Position numbers and translations under genes: made by a program
Notes under the pieces: model-generated
What the model was told of the DNA's origin: nothing
What the model saw: the letters and a program-made list of their open reading frames with translations, nothing else
Database searches by the model: none
From: 21-14-0-10-47-8 sp966211795
GTDB lineage: Bacteria; Bdellovibrionota; Bdellovibrionia; Bdellovibrionales; Bdellovibrionaceae
DNA length: 64,000 bases
Direction: 5' to 3'
NCBI GenBank assembly: GCA_966211795.1
Contig: CBIHNW010000014.1
Coordinates: 62,001 to 126,000 of the forward strand
In this document: positions 7,451 through 16,356 of the stretch, in pieces
Layout of the letters: each line of letters opens with the position of its first letter
Position numbering within the stretch: the stretch's first letter is position 1

Positions 7451-8491
7451 TTAGGACTCCCCTTTTTTAACGAAGTTTTCGAAATCTCCCATCAGCTTCT
7501 TATCTTCACTGCTGACAGAACTCAAGGCTGCCGCTTCTTGCAAAAGCTTGTTTTCATCGACACCGGAACCCAGAGCCGCTTCAGCGCCGACTTCGGGACC
7601 GTCATTTTTAATTCCGGCGGCTTCCGCCATCATTTTATCCATGTCCATTTGGCCCAAATCCACGGCCGCTTTGTCTTCGGCGGCAGCCGCCGGTGGCGGT
7701 GCGGCTTGCGCTGCGACCTCAGGCCCATCGGTGGTCTTTTGCTTCTCCACGGCCGCGGCGAATTCCGCCATCAAGTCATCATCGATCGTGATTTCCGGAG
7801 CGGCCGGTGCGGCAACCACTTCAGGCTCGACCGCAGAGGCCGTGGCTTTACCCACGATTGCGGGTTCTTCAACCGCTTTTGCAGGAGTTGGCTCAGGAGC
7901 CGCAACTGGGACCTCGATGGCAGGAGGATTCTCAGGGGCCGGGGCCGGGGCCGCCGCCGTTGCGCCTGCGCCGCCTTTGAGACCTTCCAGTTCTTTCTGC
8001 AGCTTTACATTTTGCTCTTTATAGAAAGATAGATCGGCGATGTCTTCACTGATGATTTCGTATTCCGAAAGCTTCGCCTGCAGTTCACGAATTTTTTCAT
8101 CCAGCGCGGTCTTCTCTTCGCTCGACATGCCGGGTGCCGCCGCCGGCGTATTGGCGCTGGCCGCCTTCATCTCATCAATTTGTTTTTTCTTTGCTTCGAG
8201 ATCTGTTTTCAAATTGGTGATTTCGACCAACAATCGCTGGCCGTCTTCACCACCGCCCGCCGCCGTCGCACCGCCGGCCGCCGGAAGATGGCCGGCCTTT
8301 TCCAGAATCTGCTGCAGCATCGTTTCCAGATTTCCCATGTCTAAAGAAGAGCCAACCCCGGGTGAATCTTTTGAAAGAAGAAAACTGCGAATCGCCAGAA
8401 AAATCACGGCCAGTAGCGTGAGCCCGAATAGAGCCTCGATCACAGTGGCGTTATGACTGATCAGAAAATGAAGAAAGCGATCCAAGCTCAT
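7451..8491 (-). CDS. Single-span membrane protein with coiled coil and Ala/Pro-rich arm
   Basis: A 346-residue protein with one transmembrane helix at about residues 15-38 (VIEALFGLTLLAVIFLAIRS). A predicted coiled coil follows (about 85-170, including EITNLKTDLEAKKKQIDEMK and EKIRELQAKLSEYEIISEDI), then a long disordered Ala/Pro/Glu-rich segment with acidic patches, ending in SSEDKKLMGDFENFVKKGES. The layout (anchor, rod, flexible arm) suggests a structural or docking factor at the inner membrane. It is the first gene of a pair with the HEAT-repeat protein. I do not recognise a family. The repeated motif MAEFAAAVEKQ / MAEAAG is compositional only. Confidence 0.7.
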   Translation of the reverse strand: MSLDRFLHFLISHNATVIEALFGLTLLAVIFLAIRSFLLSKDSPGVGSSLDMGNLETMLQQILEKAGHLPAAGGATAAGGGEDGQRLLVEITNLKTDLEAKKKQIDEMKAASANTPAAAPGMSSEEKTALDEKIRELQAKLSEYEIISEDIADLSFYKEQNVKLQKELEGLKGGAGATAAAPAPAPENPPAIEVPVAAPEPTPAKAVEEPAIVGKATASAVEPEVVAAPAAPEITIDDDLMAEFAAAVEKQKTTDGPEVAAQAAPPPAAAAEDKAAVDLGQMDMDKMMAEAAGIKNDGPEVGAEAALGSGVDENKLLQEAAALSSVSSEDKKLMGDFENFVKKGES

Positions 8492-8590
8492 TCATTTCAT
8501 TGTGCGGTAGTGTTCGCAGTGGGTCAAGTCTGGCTGATCGGTCAGGACACTGGACCTACATCCAACTGAAGGTTAATCTTTGATTCACCT

Positions 8591-9979
8591 ATGACAACTC
8601 TTGATCTGATCATCAAAAATGCGAATGTTCTTTTGACCGAAGATGCGAAACCGGTTCGCAAAGGCGACACCAAAACCCATTCCATCCGTGAAGTGCAAAC
8701 ACACGTCGGAGTGAAAGACGGAAAGATCCGCTACATCGGCAACGACAACGCTCCGGCCGTGCAAATCATCGACGCCAAGGGCCTGCACCTGCTTCCGGGC
8801 GTGATCGACAGTCAGGTTCACATGCGTGAACCCGGCATGATCCACAAAGAGGACCTTGGCACCGGCACCCAAGCTGCCGCCTTGGGTGGCGTGACCTCGG
8901 TGTTTGAAATGCCAAACACCAATCCGCCCACGACCACGGCCGAGATGCACGCGGATAAAATGCGAAGGGCGAGCGAAAAAGCGTGGGTGAATTACGCTTT
9001 CTACGTTGGTGCCTCGCACGACAATGTCGAGACTTTGGCAGAGCTTGAGAAACTGCCAAGCTGCCCGGGCATCAAAATTTTCATGGGAAGCTCGACCGGC
9101 TCATTGTTGGTCGAAGATGATCCAACACTGGAGCGAATTTTTCGCACTGGCTTTCGCCGCCTGATCTTTCATGCCGAAGACGAAGAGCGTCTGCGCGAAC
9201 GGAAACACATCGCACTGGACAGCAAAGACGTGCGCAACCACCCGGTCTGGCGCGATGAAGAAACCGCCCTGCGGGCCACGCAACGCCTGATTCATCTTTG
9301 CGAGAAGACAGAACGCGCGACGCACATCCTGCACGTGACCACGGCCGAAGAGATGGAGCTTCTGAGAAAAACGAAAGCGCAGAAAACCAATGCGGCAAGC
9401 CGTCTGATCAGCGTCGAGGTCTTGCCTCAGCACCTCACCCTGGCGGCTCCCGAATGCTATGAGCGCCTAGGAACTTTGGCGCAGCAGAACCCACCCATCC
9501 GTGATCTACGCCATCAAGAGGCGCTGTGGAAAGCGGTGCTCGACGGTACGGTCGATGTCTTGGGTTCGGATCACGCTCCGCACACGTTGGAAGAAAAAAA
9601 GCGCGAATACCCGGCCTCACCTTCAGGCGTGCCTGGTGTGCAGACAATTGTTCCCATCATGCTTCATCATGTGAATCAGGGCCGATTGCCGCTCACCCGT
9701 TTTGTCGAGCTGATGTGCGAAGCTCCGCGCCGGCTTTTTGGCTGCAACACCAAAGGTCGTATCGCGCTGGGGCTCGATGCGGATTTCACTTTGGTCGACA
9801 TGAAAAAAACGCGAACCATCGAAAACAAATGGATCGTCAGTCGCTGCGGATGGACTCCGTTTGACGGCATGAAGACGACTGGATGGCCGGTGGCGACTTT
9901 CATTGCTGGGGCGCCCGTCATGCAAGATCATCGCTTGGTGGGAACCGCCAAAGGCCGCCCGGTGGAGTTTCAATTTTGA
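8591..9979 (+). CDS. pyrC: Dihydroorotase-family amidohydrolase
   Basis: A 462-residue protein of the class I dihydroorotase type, which cyclises carbamoyl-aspartate in pyrimidine synthesis. Family signatures are LLPGVIDSQVHMREPG, HKEDLGTGTQAAALGGVTS, the lysine in GIKIFMGSSTG expected to be carbamylated, the two later metal His regions (FHAEDE, HILHVTTAEE) and SDHAPHTLEEK. The first metal motif reads Q-V-H instead of H-x-H. That form also occurs in other bacterial dihydroorotases of this subgroup as I recall, so loss of activity should not be assumed. The next gene overlaps its stop codon. A hydantoinase-like relative cannot be excluded. No clear ribosome-binding site precedes the ATG. Confidence 0.82.
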   Translation: MTTLDLIIKNANVLLTEDAKPVRKGDTKTHSIREVQTHVGVKDGKIRYIGNDNAPAVQIIDAKGLHLLPGVIDSQVHMREPGMIHKEDLGTGTQAAALGGVTSVFEMPNTNPPTTTAEMHADKMRRASEKAWVNYAFYVGASHDNVETLAELEKLPSCPGIKIFMGSSTGSLLVEDDPTLERIFRTGFRRLIFHAEDEERLRERKHIALDSKDVRNHPVWRDEETALRATQRLIHLCEKTERATHILHVTTAEEMELLRKTKAQKTNAASRLISVEVLPQHLTLAAPECYERLGTLAQQNPPIRDLRHQEALWKAVLDGTVDVLGSDHAPHTLEEKKREYPASPSGVPGVQTIVPIMLHHVNQGRLPLTRFVELMCEAPRRLFGCNTKGRIALGLDADFTLVDMKKTRTIENKWIVSRCGWTPFDGMKTTGWPVATFIAGAPVMQDHRLVGTAKGRPVEFQF

Positions 9980-10554
9980 AGCCCCCGTCTCAGATGCGCG
10001 CCAACTTTCTGTCATTCTTCTTTGGCGGCTTGTTGCCGGTCATCGCCTTCAGTTTGATCGAAGACTCTTACGGACCCGTTTGGGGCACCATCGCCGGCAT
10101 GGCGTTCGGTGTGGGCGAAATCATCTTCGAAAAAATTCGCTACAAAAAAGTCTCGGCGATCACCTGGATTGGAAATCTGATGATTCTGATCCTGGGCGCG
10201 ATTTCGATCGTCTCGCAAAACGGGATTTGGTTTAAACTGCAGCCTGCATTGTTCGAGGCCTTTTTCTCGGCCCTGCTTTGGGGCTCATTGATCATGAAGA
10301 AGCCTTTATTGATCGCCATGGCCGAAAAGCAAGGAACGCAAATTCCCGATCAAGCTAAGCCCTTGATGAAAGGCATGACTTTCCGCTTGGGACTTTTCTT
10401 CGCGATTCACGCGGTGATCGCCACTTGGGCGGCCTATTCATGGACCACGGCTCAATGGGCCTGGCTCAAGGGCGCGGGCTTGATGATCACGTTCGCAATC
10501 TACCTGGGCCTGGAATACCTGATGATCCGCATGCAAGCGCGAGGTCGCAAATAA
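9976..10554 (+). CDS. yciB: YciB/IspZ-family inner-membrane protein
   Basis: About 192 residues with five likely membrane helices (FLSFFFGGLLPVIAFSLIED, GTIAGMAFGVGEIIFEKI, ITWIGNLMILILGAISIVS and two near the C-terminus). The pattern and length match the YciB / septation protein A family, linked to cell-envelope integrity and division. I chose the TTG at 9976 because GGTGGAG lies 8 bases upstream and it overlaps the dihydroorotase stop (TTTTGA), which implies translational coupling. The ATG at 9994 is the alternative and has only a weak site. The motif LFFAIHAVIATWAAYSWTT fits the family region near helix four. The pairing with a dihydroorotase is probably just operon convenience. Confidence 0.72.
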   Translation: MKPPSQMRANFLSFFFGGLLPVIAFSLIEDSYGPVWGTIAGMAFGVGEIIFEKIRYKKVSAITWIGNLMILILGAISIVSQNGIWFKLQPALFEAFFSALLWGSLIMKKPLLIAMAEKQGTQIPDQAKPLMKGMTFRLGLFFAIHAVIATWAAYSWTTAQWAWLKGAGLMITFAIYLGLEYLMIRMQARGRK

Positions 10555-10573
10555 TAAAAGGAGAACCCTGCTC

Positions 10574-11404
10574 ATGATCCGCAAACTCTTAGCAGCTTCG
10601 TTTCTTTTTTCTCTGCCCCTGAATTCTTTCGCGAGCACTTGGGTGCAAACCGGTTCTTATCGCTTCGGGGTGCTCGACAGTTTGCAAAGATCCCAAGGAA
10701 TCACCCATGATCAAGATGGAAATATTTGGTTTTCCGCCAATCAAAGCTTGATCCGCACATCGACGTGGAACGGAACGGTCACTCAATCCAACATGAATCC
10801 CTTTTCACCCGAGCTCAAAGCTGCCGGCGCCAACCACATTGGCGACATTGATTTCGCAAATGGCTCGATCTACGCGCCGATCGAAGATGGTTCAAAATAT
10901 CAACATCCCTTTGTCGGTGTGTTTGATGCAAAAACCCTGCAGCTAAAACAGACTCTTGCTCTTCCCTTGGCTCTGCAACCCGACGGCGTCCCGTGGGTCA
11001 CGGTGGATGCCGCCGGCGGACGTCTGATCACCTCACAATACAGCAATACCACCGCGATCAATATTTACGATTTACAAACGGCCCAGGCGCTTCAGCAGAT
11101 TCCGATGTCGATGAAATTAGATTCCATTCAGGGCGGCAAATACTGGAACCAACACCTCTACATGACCGCCAACGATCCCGACGGTGGTTTCGCCCTCTAC
11201 GATCTGAATTTGACAAGCAGCGAGGTGCAAAAAATCATTCACCTGAATTCTGAAATCACCGAGGTCGAGGGCCTGACCTTCCTAACCACAGCACCGGTGG
11301 TCCGCGGTGAAGATTCGCAGATTTCAGATTTCTACATTCTCGGTCTCACCGGCCAGAACCTCAACCGAAGGCTCAATCTCTACCACTGGCAAAAAACGAA
11401 TTAG
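10574..11404 (+). CDS. Exported beta-propeller-like protein
   Basis: A 276-residue exported protein (signal peptide MIRKLLAASFLFSLPLNSFA). The body is built of short beta-strand repeats with Gly-Asn/Asp turns: RSQGITHDQDGNIWFSAN, NHIGDIDFANGSIYAPIEDG, WVTVDAAGGRLITSQYS, YWNQHLYMTANDPDGGFALY. These resemble the blades of a beta-propeller of the NHL or lactonase-like kind. It follows yciB by 19 bp with AAAGGAGAA as ribosome site, so it may be the last gene of that operon. No catalytic motif is recognised, so function is unknown. Confidence 0.75.
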   Translation: MIRKLLAASFLFSLPLNSFASTWVQTGSYRFGVLDSLQRSQGITHDQDGNIWFSANQSLIRTSTWNGTVTQSNMNPFSPELKAAGANHIGDIDFANGSIYAPIEDGSKYQHPFVGVFDAKTLQLKQTLALPLALQPDGVPWVTVDAAGGRLITSQYSNTTAINIYDLQTAQALQQIPMSMKLDSIQGGKYWNQHLYMTANDPDGGFALYDLNLTSSEVQKIIHLNSEITEVEGLTFLTTAPVVRGEDSQISDFYILGLTGQNLNRRLNLYHWQKTN

Positions 11405-11532
11405 CAACTTTTTATCTTCGTCACAGCATTGAGGATTGTAAACGCAGTCGCGTCCGTCCTTGAGAGCGCTGCCTTTTGGTCAAACCGGAAGTTTGCCTTC
11501 CGCGAAAACGTGGCCAAAAAGAATTCATTAAG

Positions 11533-11630
11533 AGAGGGCTAACTCGCGCGTGCGACAAAGAGAGGTCTTTGAAGTGAAATCCAATATGTTGGATTTTTGA
11601 CCAACATATTGGATTTCACTTGAAGGTGAC
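11533..11630 (+). repeat. Dispersed hairpin element, copy 1
   Basis: A 98-bp element with a second, inverted copy at 47046-47132. Shared blocks in order are AGAGGG, GCGACA, GAGGTCTTT, a long hairpin and TGAAGGTGAC. The hairpin is a perfect 21-bp stem (11572-11592 with 11601-11621) around an 8-base loop, ATTTTTGA. No open reading frame is carried. Confidence 0.9.
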
Positions 11631-11752
11631 ACTCGAGCTATTTGGAATAAGCTCCACACAGCGATGTTTCGTCTTTGATGGCAACGTTTGCCGCGAGGTC
11701 TTTCGCATGACGCCAGTCCCACGCTCTCCCGAAGGATGCTTGAGTCGGCGAA

Positions 11753-11784
11753 TAAAAAAAACCCGAGGTCTTGCGACCCCGGGT
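11753..11784 (-). terminator. Terminator of the DUF4360 gene
   Basis: On the minus strand ACCCGGGGTC and GACCTCGGGT form a stem with one mismatch, followed by eight T. It lies about 60 bp beyond the stop of the 11847-12446 gene. Confidence 0.8.
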
Positions 11785-11846
11785 CTTTCGAGAGCTTCAT
11801 CCCAACTTGTGGTTTGAATTTGATTTTGATTTCTAACTTTTCGAGA

Positions 11847-12446
11847 CTAGTTGCAACGTTTCCAAGACAAGTGATAGATCAGACCAGAGCTCACGTCGAC
11901 AGAGTCAACGGTGCCGATGGTTTGTTCCATGCGTGCATTTGATTGCGCCATCATTGAAGAGTTGATGCGCAAGTTCACTTCCGCACCGCAACCTGACCAA
12001 ACCAAAGTGGATGCAATCAGATCATCCGTCACAGTGTAAGAGTCATTGCTTGGACCCGTGAAGATGCGAGAGACTTTAGGTCCACGTGCACCCGCCCAGA
12101 AATACTCGACGTCAAATTGATTTTTTCCGCCGGCAGGAACAGCCGAGTAACCGCGATAGTCAACTTTCACGACCGCGACGGAATATCCTTGTGGAACTCG
12201 GACAGGAACCGCCAAGTTACAAGATTTACGATCGATGCGTCGACCTGTTGAACCACCCGCTTCCGCGATGTATTGGTCAAACAAAACGCTCAATTCGTTG
12301 TTGTCTGGAGACAGAATCGCGCTTGCGGATCCGCCCGGACATCCGTTACCACCATAGCTTGGTTGTCCCAGCTGCAGGCTTTGCGCCATTGCGGCTGAAG
12401 AAACAATCAATCCTACAACAACTCCGATAACCTTAGACCATGACAT
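11847..12446 (-). CDS. Secreted DUF4360-like protein
   Basis: A 199-residue exported protein (signal peptide MSWSKVIGVVVGLIVSSAAMA). The mature N-terminus, LGQPSYGGNGCPGGSASAIL followed by SVLFDQYI, matches the DUF4360 pattern, as do VKVDYRGYSAVP and the cysteines at GCPGG, KSCNL, SGCGA and the C-terminal KRCN. The family is found in secreted proteins of fungi and bacteria and has no proven activity. A paralogue starts at 632 in this window; the two share the G-G/D-G-C-P-x-G-S and DYRG motifs. The ribosome site AAGGGGGAAG precedes the ATG. It lies downstream of the subtilisin-like protease gene on the same strand, but with its own terminator and about 200 bp between them. Confidence 0.82.
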   Translation of the reverse strand: MSWSKVIGVVVGLIVSSAAMAQSLQLGQPSYGGNGCPGGSASAILSPDNNELSVLFDQYIAEAGGSTGRRIDRKSCNLAVPVRVPQGYSVAVVKVDYRGYSAVPAGGKNQFDVEYFWAGARGPKVSRIFTGPSNDSYTVTDDLIASTLVWSGCGAEVNLRINSSMMAQSNARMEQTIGTVDSVDVSSGLIYHLSWKRCN

Positions 12447-12570
12447 AAACTTCCCCCTTATTGGTGATGATTGAGTGCGTTTATCACTCGGTTACAAAGC
12501 TCTAATAGCAAGAGCTTTGCCAAGCATTCAGGGCCACAATGCACCTCATTCACAACGAATTGCGCAAAAA

Positions 12571-12600
12571 GAAAAACCCCACTTTTTCAGAGTGAGGTTT
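12571..12600 (-). terminator. Terminator of the subtilisin-like protease gene
   Basis: On the minus strand AAACCTCACT and AGTGGGGTTT pair (one G-T) around CTGAAAA, followed by T-rich sequence. It lies about 45 bp after the protease stop codon. Confidence 0.75.
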
Positions 12601-12645
12601 CGCTTTTTTGTTTTCAATTTTTATTTTGAAATCAACAAATTGAAG

Positions 12646-14190
12646 TTAGTGACACCAAGGCAGAGAAGGCATGATTGAGCAGTAAGCTTGGCAAGTCGCC
12701 GCATCACCAATTGGGCATGCTTGACCGCCGCCGCCTCCGCCACCACTGCCATCATCGCCACCATTGTCTCCGCCGCCACCACCAGATGATGGTTGTCCAA
12801 CGTAGATTTTATAGCTTGTTGATGTGTTGCCGGCTGCGTCTTTCACCGTCACTTGCGTTTCGCCCGCAGCCACCGCTGTCAGCAAACCGTTCGCCGTGAT
12901 TGTTGCCGCTGCAGGATTTGAGCTTGTGAACTCGGTCGCGCCGTGACCGTAAACAGCTTCAAACTGTTGCGTCTTTCCAATATCCACCGTTGCGGCAAAT
13001 GGAGAGATGAACATTTTTTGGCTCTTCACCATATCGATCGCACCAAATGCATCCACGCGGCAATCACAAGCAGTCTCGATTGAAACTTTGCTTCCGGTTG
13101 CTTGCAGCAATGATTTGATCTGCGTTGGCGTCAGAGATCGGTCTTGTGATTTGATCAAACCAACAACACCCGCCACCAGCGGAGTCGCCATCGATGTTCC
13201 AGACAAGTTCTTATACTGATTGCCCGGCAAAGTACTCATGATGTCCGCACCCGGAGAAGCCAATGCCACTTTTCCGCGTCCATAGTTCGACCATGATGGC
13301 TTACTGTCATTCGTGTCGCTGGCCGCGATCGCGATGACGTTCGAGTAAGGAGCGTTCGCAGGCTGAACGTTGACGGTGTCATTGCTGTTGCCGTCATTCG
13401 CCGCCGCCACCACGAAAGGAATTCCCGCCGCTTCGGCGCGTCCGATTGCATCCAAGATGGGTTGGATCTGACTCTCTTGACCAGCAGGAACAGTCATGCC
13501 CCAGCTAGCTGAAATCACATCCACTTTTTTCTCGATTGCATAGTCGATTGATTTTGCACCGTTGTACAAATCACCGCTGCCGTTTTTATCCAAGAATCGG
13601 ATCGGCATGATGGAAATATTCGGTGCCATACCAACAGTTCCGCCATCGATCAAACCCGTCGCGCCGATGATTCCCGCACAATGAGTTCCGTGACCAGGAT
13701 TGGCCGAGCTGGTTTCATCCATTGGATCCGCGTCGTTGCCGGCAAAGTCATAGCCCGCAATCACGTTCGGTGCCAAACTTTGGTGTTTCGCATCGGTGCC
13801 CGTGTCGATCACCGCTACGACAACATCGTGCGAGCCCTTGTTACCGGCACGCTCCCAAGCTTTTTGCGCTTGAACTTTGTCCACTGCCCACTGTGGCTTC
13901 AGTGTTTTATCCTTGCTCTCGATCGGATCGAACATGTGAATGCGAATGTTCGGTACAACGTATTCAACGTTCGGGTCCGTCAATAGATTGACGAGACCGT
14001 TCACTCGCGTTGCGTTCGGAATATTGACTTTCATCAACTGTCCCGAAGTATGAACATCCATGATCTGCATGCTGCGGTTCGATGCGAATCCTTGAACTGA
14101 ATAAGGATTCCGGTACTTCACGACATACTCGGCTGCAAAACTTGGCAGCGCGAAAGCCGTGATGGCCAATAGGCCGATGGTTTTTTTCAT
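12646..14190 (-). CDS. Secreted subtilisin-like (S8) serine protease with Big_2 domain
   Basis: A 514-residue exported protease when started at ATG 14190, which has GGAGGGGG upstream and gives a good signal peptide (MKKTIGLLAITAFALPSFAA). Residues 22-90 resemble an I9-type propeptide. The S8 catalytic domain has Asp129 (VIDTGTD), His167 (NPGHGTHCAG), oxyanion Asn265 (VAAAND) and Ser333 (LSGTSMATPLVAGV). A bacterial Ig-like Big_2 domain follows at about 410-480 (FAATVDIGKTQQFEAVYGHG, then ITANGLLTAVAAGETQVTV). A Gly/Asp linker and a short Cys-rich tail (ACPIGDAATCQAYCS) end the protein. The tail could be a disulphide-bonded anchor or retention module. Expected role is digestion of prey proteins. 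Confidence 0.95.
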   Translation of the reverse strand: MKKTIGLLAITAFALPSFAAEYVVKYRNPYSVQGFASNRSMQIMDVHTSGQLMKVNIPNATRVNGLVNLLTDPNVEYVVPNIRIHMFDPIESKDKTLKPQWAVDKVQAQKAWERAGNKGSHDVVVAVIDTGTDAKHQSLAPNVIAGYDFAGNDADPMDETSSANPGHGTHCAGIIGATGLIDGGTVGMAPNISIMPIRFLDKNGSGDLYNGAKSIDYAIEKKVDVISASWGMTVPAGQESQIQPILDAIGRAEAAGIPFVVAAANDGNSNDTVNVQPANAPYSNVIAIAASDTNDSKPSWSNYGRGKVALASPGADIMSTLPGNQYKNLSGTSMATPLVAGVVGLIKSQDRSLTPTQIKSLLQATGSKVSIETACDCRVDAFGAIDMVKSQKMFISPFAATVDIGKTQQFEAVYGHGATEFTSSNPAAATITANGLLTAVAAGETQVTVKDAAGNTSTSYKIYVGQPSSGGGGGDNGGDDGSGGGGGGGQACPIGDAATCQAYCSIMPSLPWCH

Positions 14191-14384
14191 ATAATTCCCC
14201 CTCCGTGGTTCATTAAGTGTTGGTAAAATTCTAGGCAGAGTCATTTTGAACTGGTTACTAAAAAGACGCACTTGACCCGAGTGGTCGTAAGATTTCTGCT
14301 GAAAAAGTTGGCGCGAGTTCAGCGCACTCTTATTTCATGAATAATATTTGCTTCTATCTGAACGATTATAGAAAATTGGTTTCC

Positions 14385-15161
14385 ATGACGTTCACACAAG
14401 TTTTCATTCTCTCATTAATAGAAGGATTGACTGAATTTCTTCCGATCTCATCGACAGGCCACCTGATCACGGCGTCGGCGATGATGGGCATCAGCGAAGA
14501 TCAGTTCATCAAAAGCTTTAATATCATCATACAGTTTGGCGCGATTCTTTCCGTGCTGGTTCTTTACTGGCGCCGGTTTCTGCCGAATCTCGAATTTTAC
14601 AAGAAGCTGTTCATCGCTTTCTTGCCGGCGGCCGTGATTGGCTTGGCCGTGAAAAGCAAAATCGACCTGATTTTGGGAAGCGTGCAGATTGTGGCCTGGG
14701 CTTTGGTCCTGGGTGGTGTGGTTTTGATCCTGACAGAACGTTACTTTAAAGATCATCCGGGGAGCCTCAACGTCGAAAAGATGACCTGGAAGGATTGTCT
14801 AAAGCTTGGCTTTCTACAGTGTTTCGCCTTCATCCCGGGGGTTTCGCGATCCGGAGCGACGATTGTGGGTGGTCTTTACCTCGGTATGTCCCGCAAAGAA
14901 GCCGCCGAATTTTCATTCTTCCTGGCGGTTCCGACTTTGGCGGGAGCGACCCTGATCAAAACTTTGGGGCTGATCAAAACCATCGACTCGAGCCAGATCT
15001 CTTGGCTGTTGCTCGGGATGGCTCTGTCTTTCGTCTTTGCGTTGATCGCGATTCGATTTTTCATTCAAATTGTCAGTCGTTTTGGATTTAAGCACTTTGG
15101 TTTCTACCGCATTGCTTTGGGGTTGGTGCTTCTGTTTTTGATTCACCGAGGAATGATATGA
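14385..15161 (+). CDS. uppP: Undecaprenyl-diphosphatase UppP/BacA
   Basis: A 258-residue integral membrane phosphatase that recycles undecaprenyl diphosphate for peptidoglycan and other wall polymers. The two family motifs are present: EGLTEFLPISSTGHL near the N-terminus and PGVSRSGATIVGGLYLGM at about residue 150. Start ATG 14385 (MTFTQVFILSLIEG) matches the usual N-terminus; an in-frame ATG at 14337 would add 16 residues unlike the family. About eight membrane helices are visible. The stop overlaps the start of the mechanosensitive channel gene (ATGA), so the two are co-expressed. Confidence 0.95.
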   Translation: MTFTQVFILSLIEGLTEFLPISSTGHLITASAMMGISEDQFIKSFNIIIQFGAILSVLVLYWRRFLPNLEFYKKLFIAFLPAAVIGLAVKSKIDLILGSVQIVAWALVLGGVVLILTERYFKDHPGSLNVEKMTWKDCLKLGFLQCFAFIPGVSRSGATIVGGLYLGMSRKEAAEFSFFLAVPTLAGATLIKTLGLIKTIDSSQISWLLLGMALSFVFALIAIRFFIQIVSRFGFKHFGFYRIALGLVLLFLIHRGMI

Positions 15162-16309
15162 ATAGCGAACGATGGTTGGCCAGCGAGCTGAACGAATGGA
15201 TGACGGCCAATCTTTTTCTGATGCCGAATTGGAAATGGATTGCGCTCGCGATCGCGCTGGCCGCCGGATTGATTCTCAAATCTTTGCTGAAGAAGTTTTT
15301 CCGCAAGATTAAAAACGCACCCTGGGCCAGATCCCATGCGGTCGGATTTCTTCTGCATTTCATCGAGACTGCGGTTGAAAATCCTTTGGCCTGGATCGTC
15401 ACCTGCCTTTTCTGGCACGCCACTTTGGACAGCTTGAGCTTGGCACCAGGTCTGGATAAATATCTGAAGATTTTGGTTCAGCTGGTCTTGTCATTGAACC
15501 TGATCTTTCTGGTGTACCGAGCCGTAGAAGCTTTCGGCGCCGTTTTGATGCAGTACACTCTGAAAGCCAACAATCCGCTGGATGACCAGCTGGCCCCGAT
15601 GGCCACCAAGGTGTTGAAAGTTTTTGTGGTGATCTTTGGTGTCTTGATCGCATTGCAAAATTTCGGCTTGAATGTCATGTCGGTCTTGGCGGGTCTCGGG
15701 CTGGGAGGTTTGGCCTTGGCCTTGGCAGCACAAGACACGGCCGCAAATTTATTTGGCTCCATCACGATCGTCGCCGATCGTCCCTTTCAAATTGGTGATT
15801 GGATCAAAGTGGGCGAGACCGAAGGCAACGTGGAAGACATCGGCTTTCGCTCGACGCGCATTCGCACTTTCTACAACAGCATCATCACCATTCCCAACTC
15901 GACGATGGCGAAGGAAAAAATCGACAACATGAGCTCACGCGAAAGCGCGCGCATCCGACACACCATCGGCCTGACCTATGACACAAAAGTGGATCAGCTG
16001 AAGGCCTACATGCAATCGCTGACTGATTATTTGAATTCCCATCCCGACATCCTGAAAGAAGGCATGGTGGTGAAATTCGTCAACATGGGTGATTTCAGTC
16101 TGCAAATCTATGTGCAATTTTACATTCAAGCTTCGGCCATGCCTCGTGAAAGAGACATCCAAGAGGACTTTTTGTTTTTCGCCATGGAAATTGCAGAGGG
16201 AATGAAACTGGATTTTGCATTTCCAACCGCAACCCATTACGTGAAACCATTGCTGGGACCAACGCAGACCATGACTTCAGCGCCCCCGGCCGACCGACCT
16301 TCAATGTAA
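15158..16309 (+). CDS. MscS-family mechanosensitive channel
   Basis: A 383-residue small-conductance mechanosensitive channel. Three to four membrane helices occupy residues about 25-200. The pore-lining helix is VMSVLAGLGLGGLALALAAQ, rich in Gly/Ala as in MscS TM3. The beta domain signature LFGSITIVADRPFQIGDWIK leads into GETEGNVEDIGFRSTRIRT and NSIITIPNS. The C-terminal alpha/beta domain follows. It releases solutes on osmotic downshock. It shares an ATGA overlap with uppP; linking a wall-lipid phosphatase to an osmotic valve fits envelope homeostasis. Confidence 0.93.
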   Translation: MNSERWLASELNEWMTANLFLMPNWKWIALAIALAAGLILKSLLKKFFRKIKNAPWARSHAVGFLLHFIETAVENPLAWIVTCLFWHATLDSLSLAPGLDKYLKILVQLVLSLNLIFLVYRAVEAFGAVLMQYTLKANNPLDDQLAPMATKVLKVFVVIFGVLIALQNFGLNVMSVLAGLGLGGLALALAAQDTAANLFGSITIVADRPFQIGDWIKVGETEGNVEDIGFRSTRIRTFYNSIITIPNSTMAKEKIDNMSSRESARIRHTIGLTYDTKVDQLKAYMQSLTDYLNSHPDILKEGMVVKFVNMGDFSLQIYVQFYIQASAMPRERDIQEDFLFFAMEIAEGMKLDFAFPTATHYVKPLLGPTQTMTSAPPADRPSM

Positions 16310-16356
16310 ATGGAACACAGGATTGCTTCACATTCTTTCGCGGGACGAGGTTTTTG

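Larger units (their letters stand above)
11405..11846. other. Intergenic stretch with repeat element and terminator
   Basis: About 440 bp without a convincing gene. It contains a dispersed hairpin element (11533-11630) and the terminator of the DUF4360 gene (11753-11784). The rest shows no recognisable feature. Confidence 0.6.

Noticed and set aside
7238..8032. A 264-codon plus-strand frame opposite the HEAT and membrane protein genes
   Set aside because: Arg/His/Phe-rich antisense composition, no start signals; the minus-strand pair has operon spacing and signal peptide.
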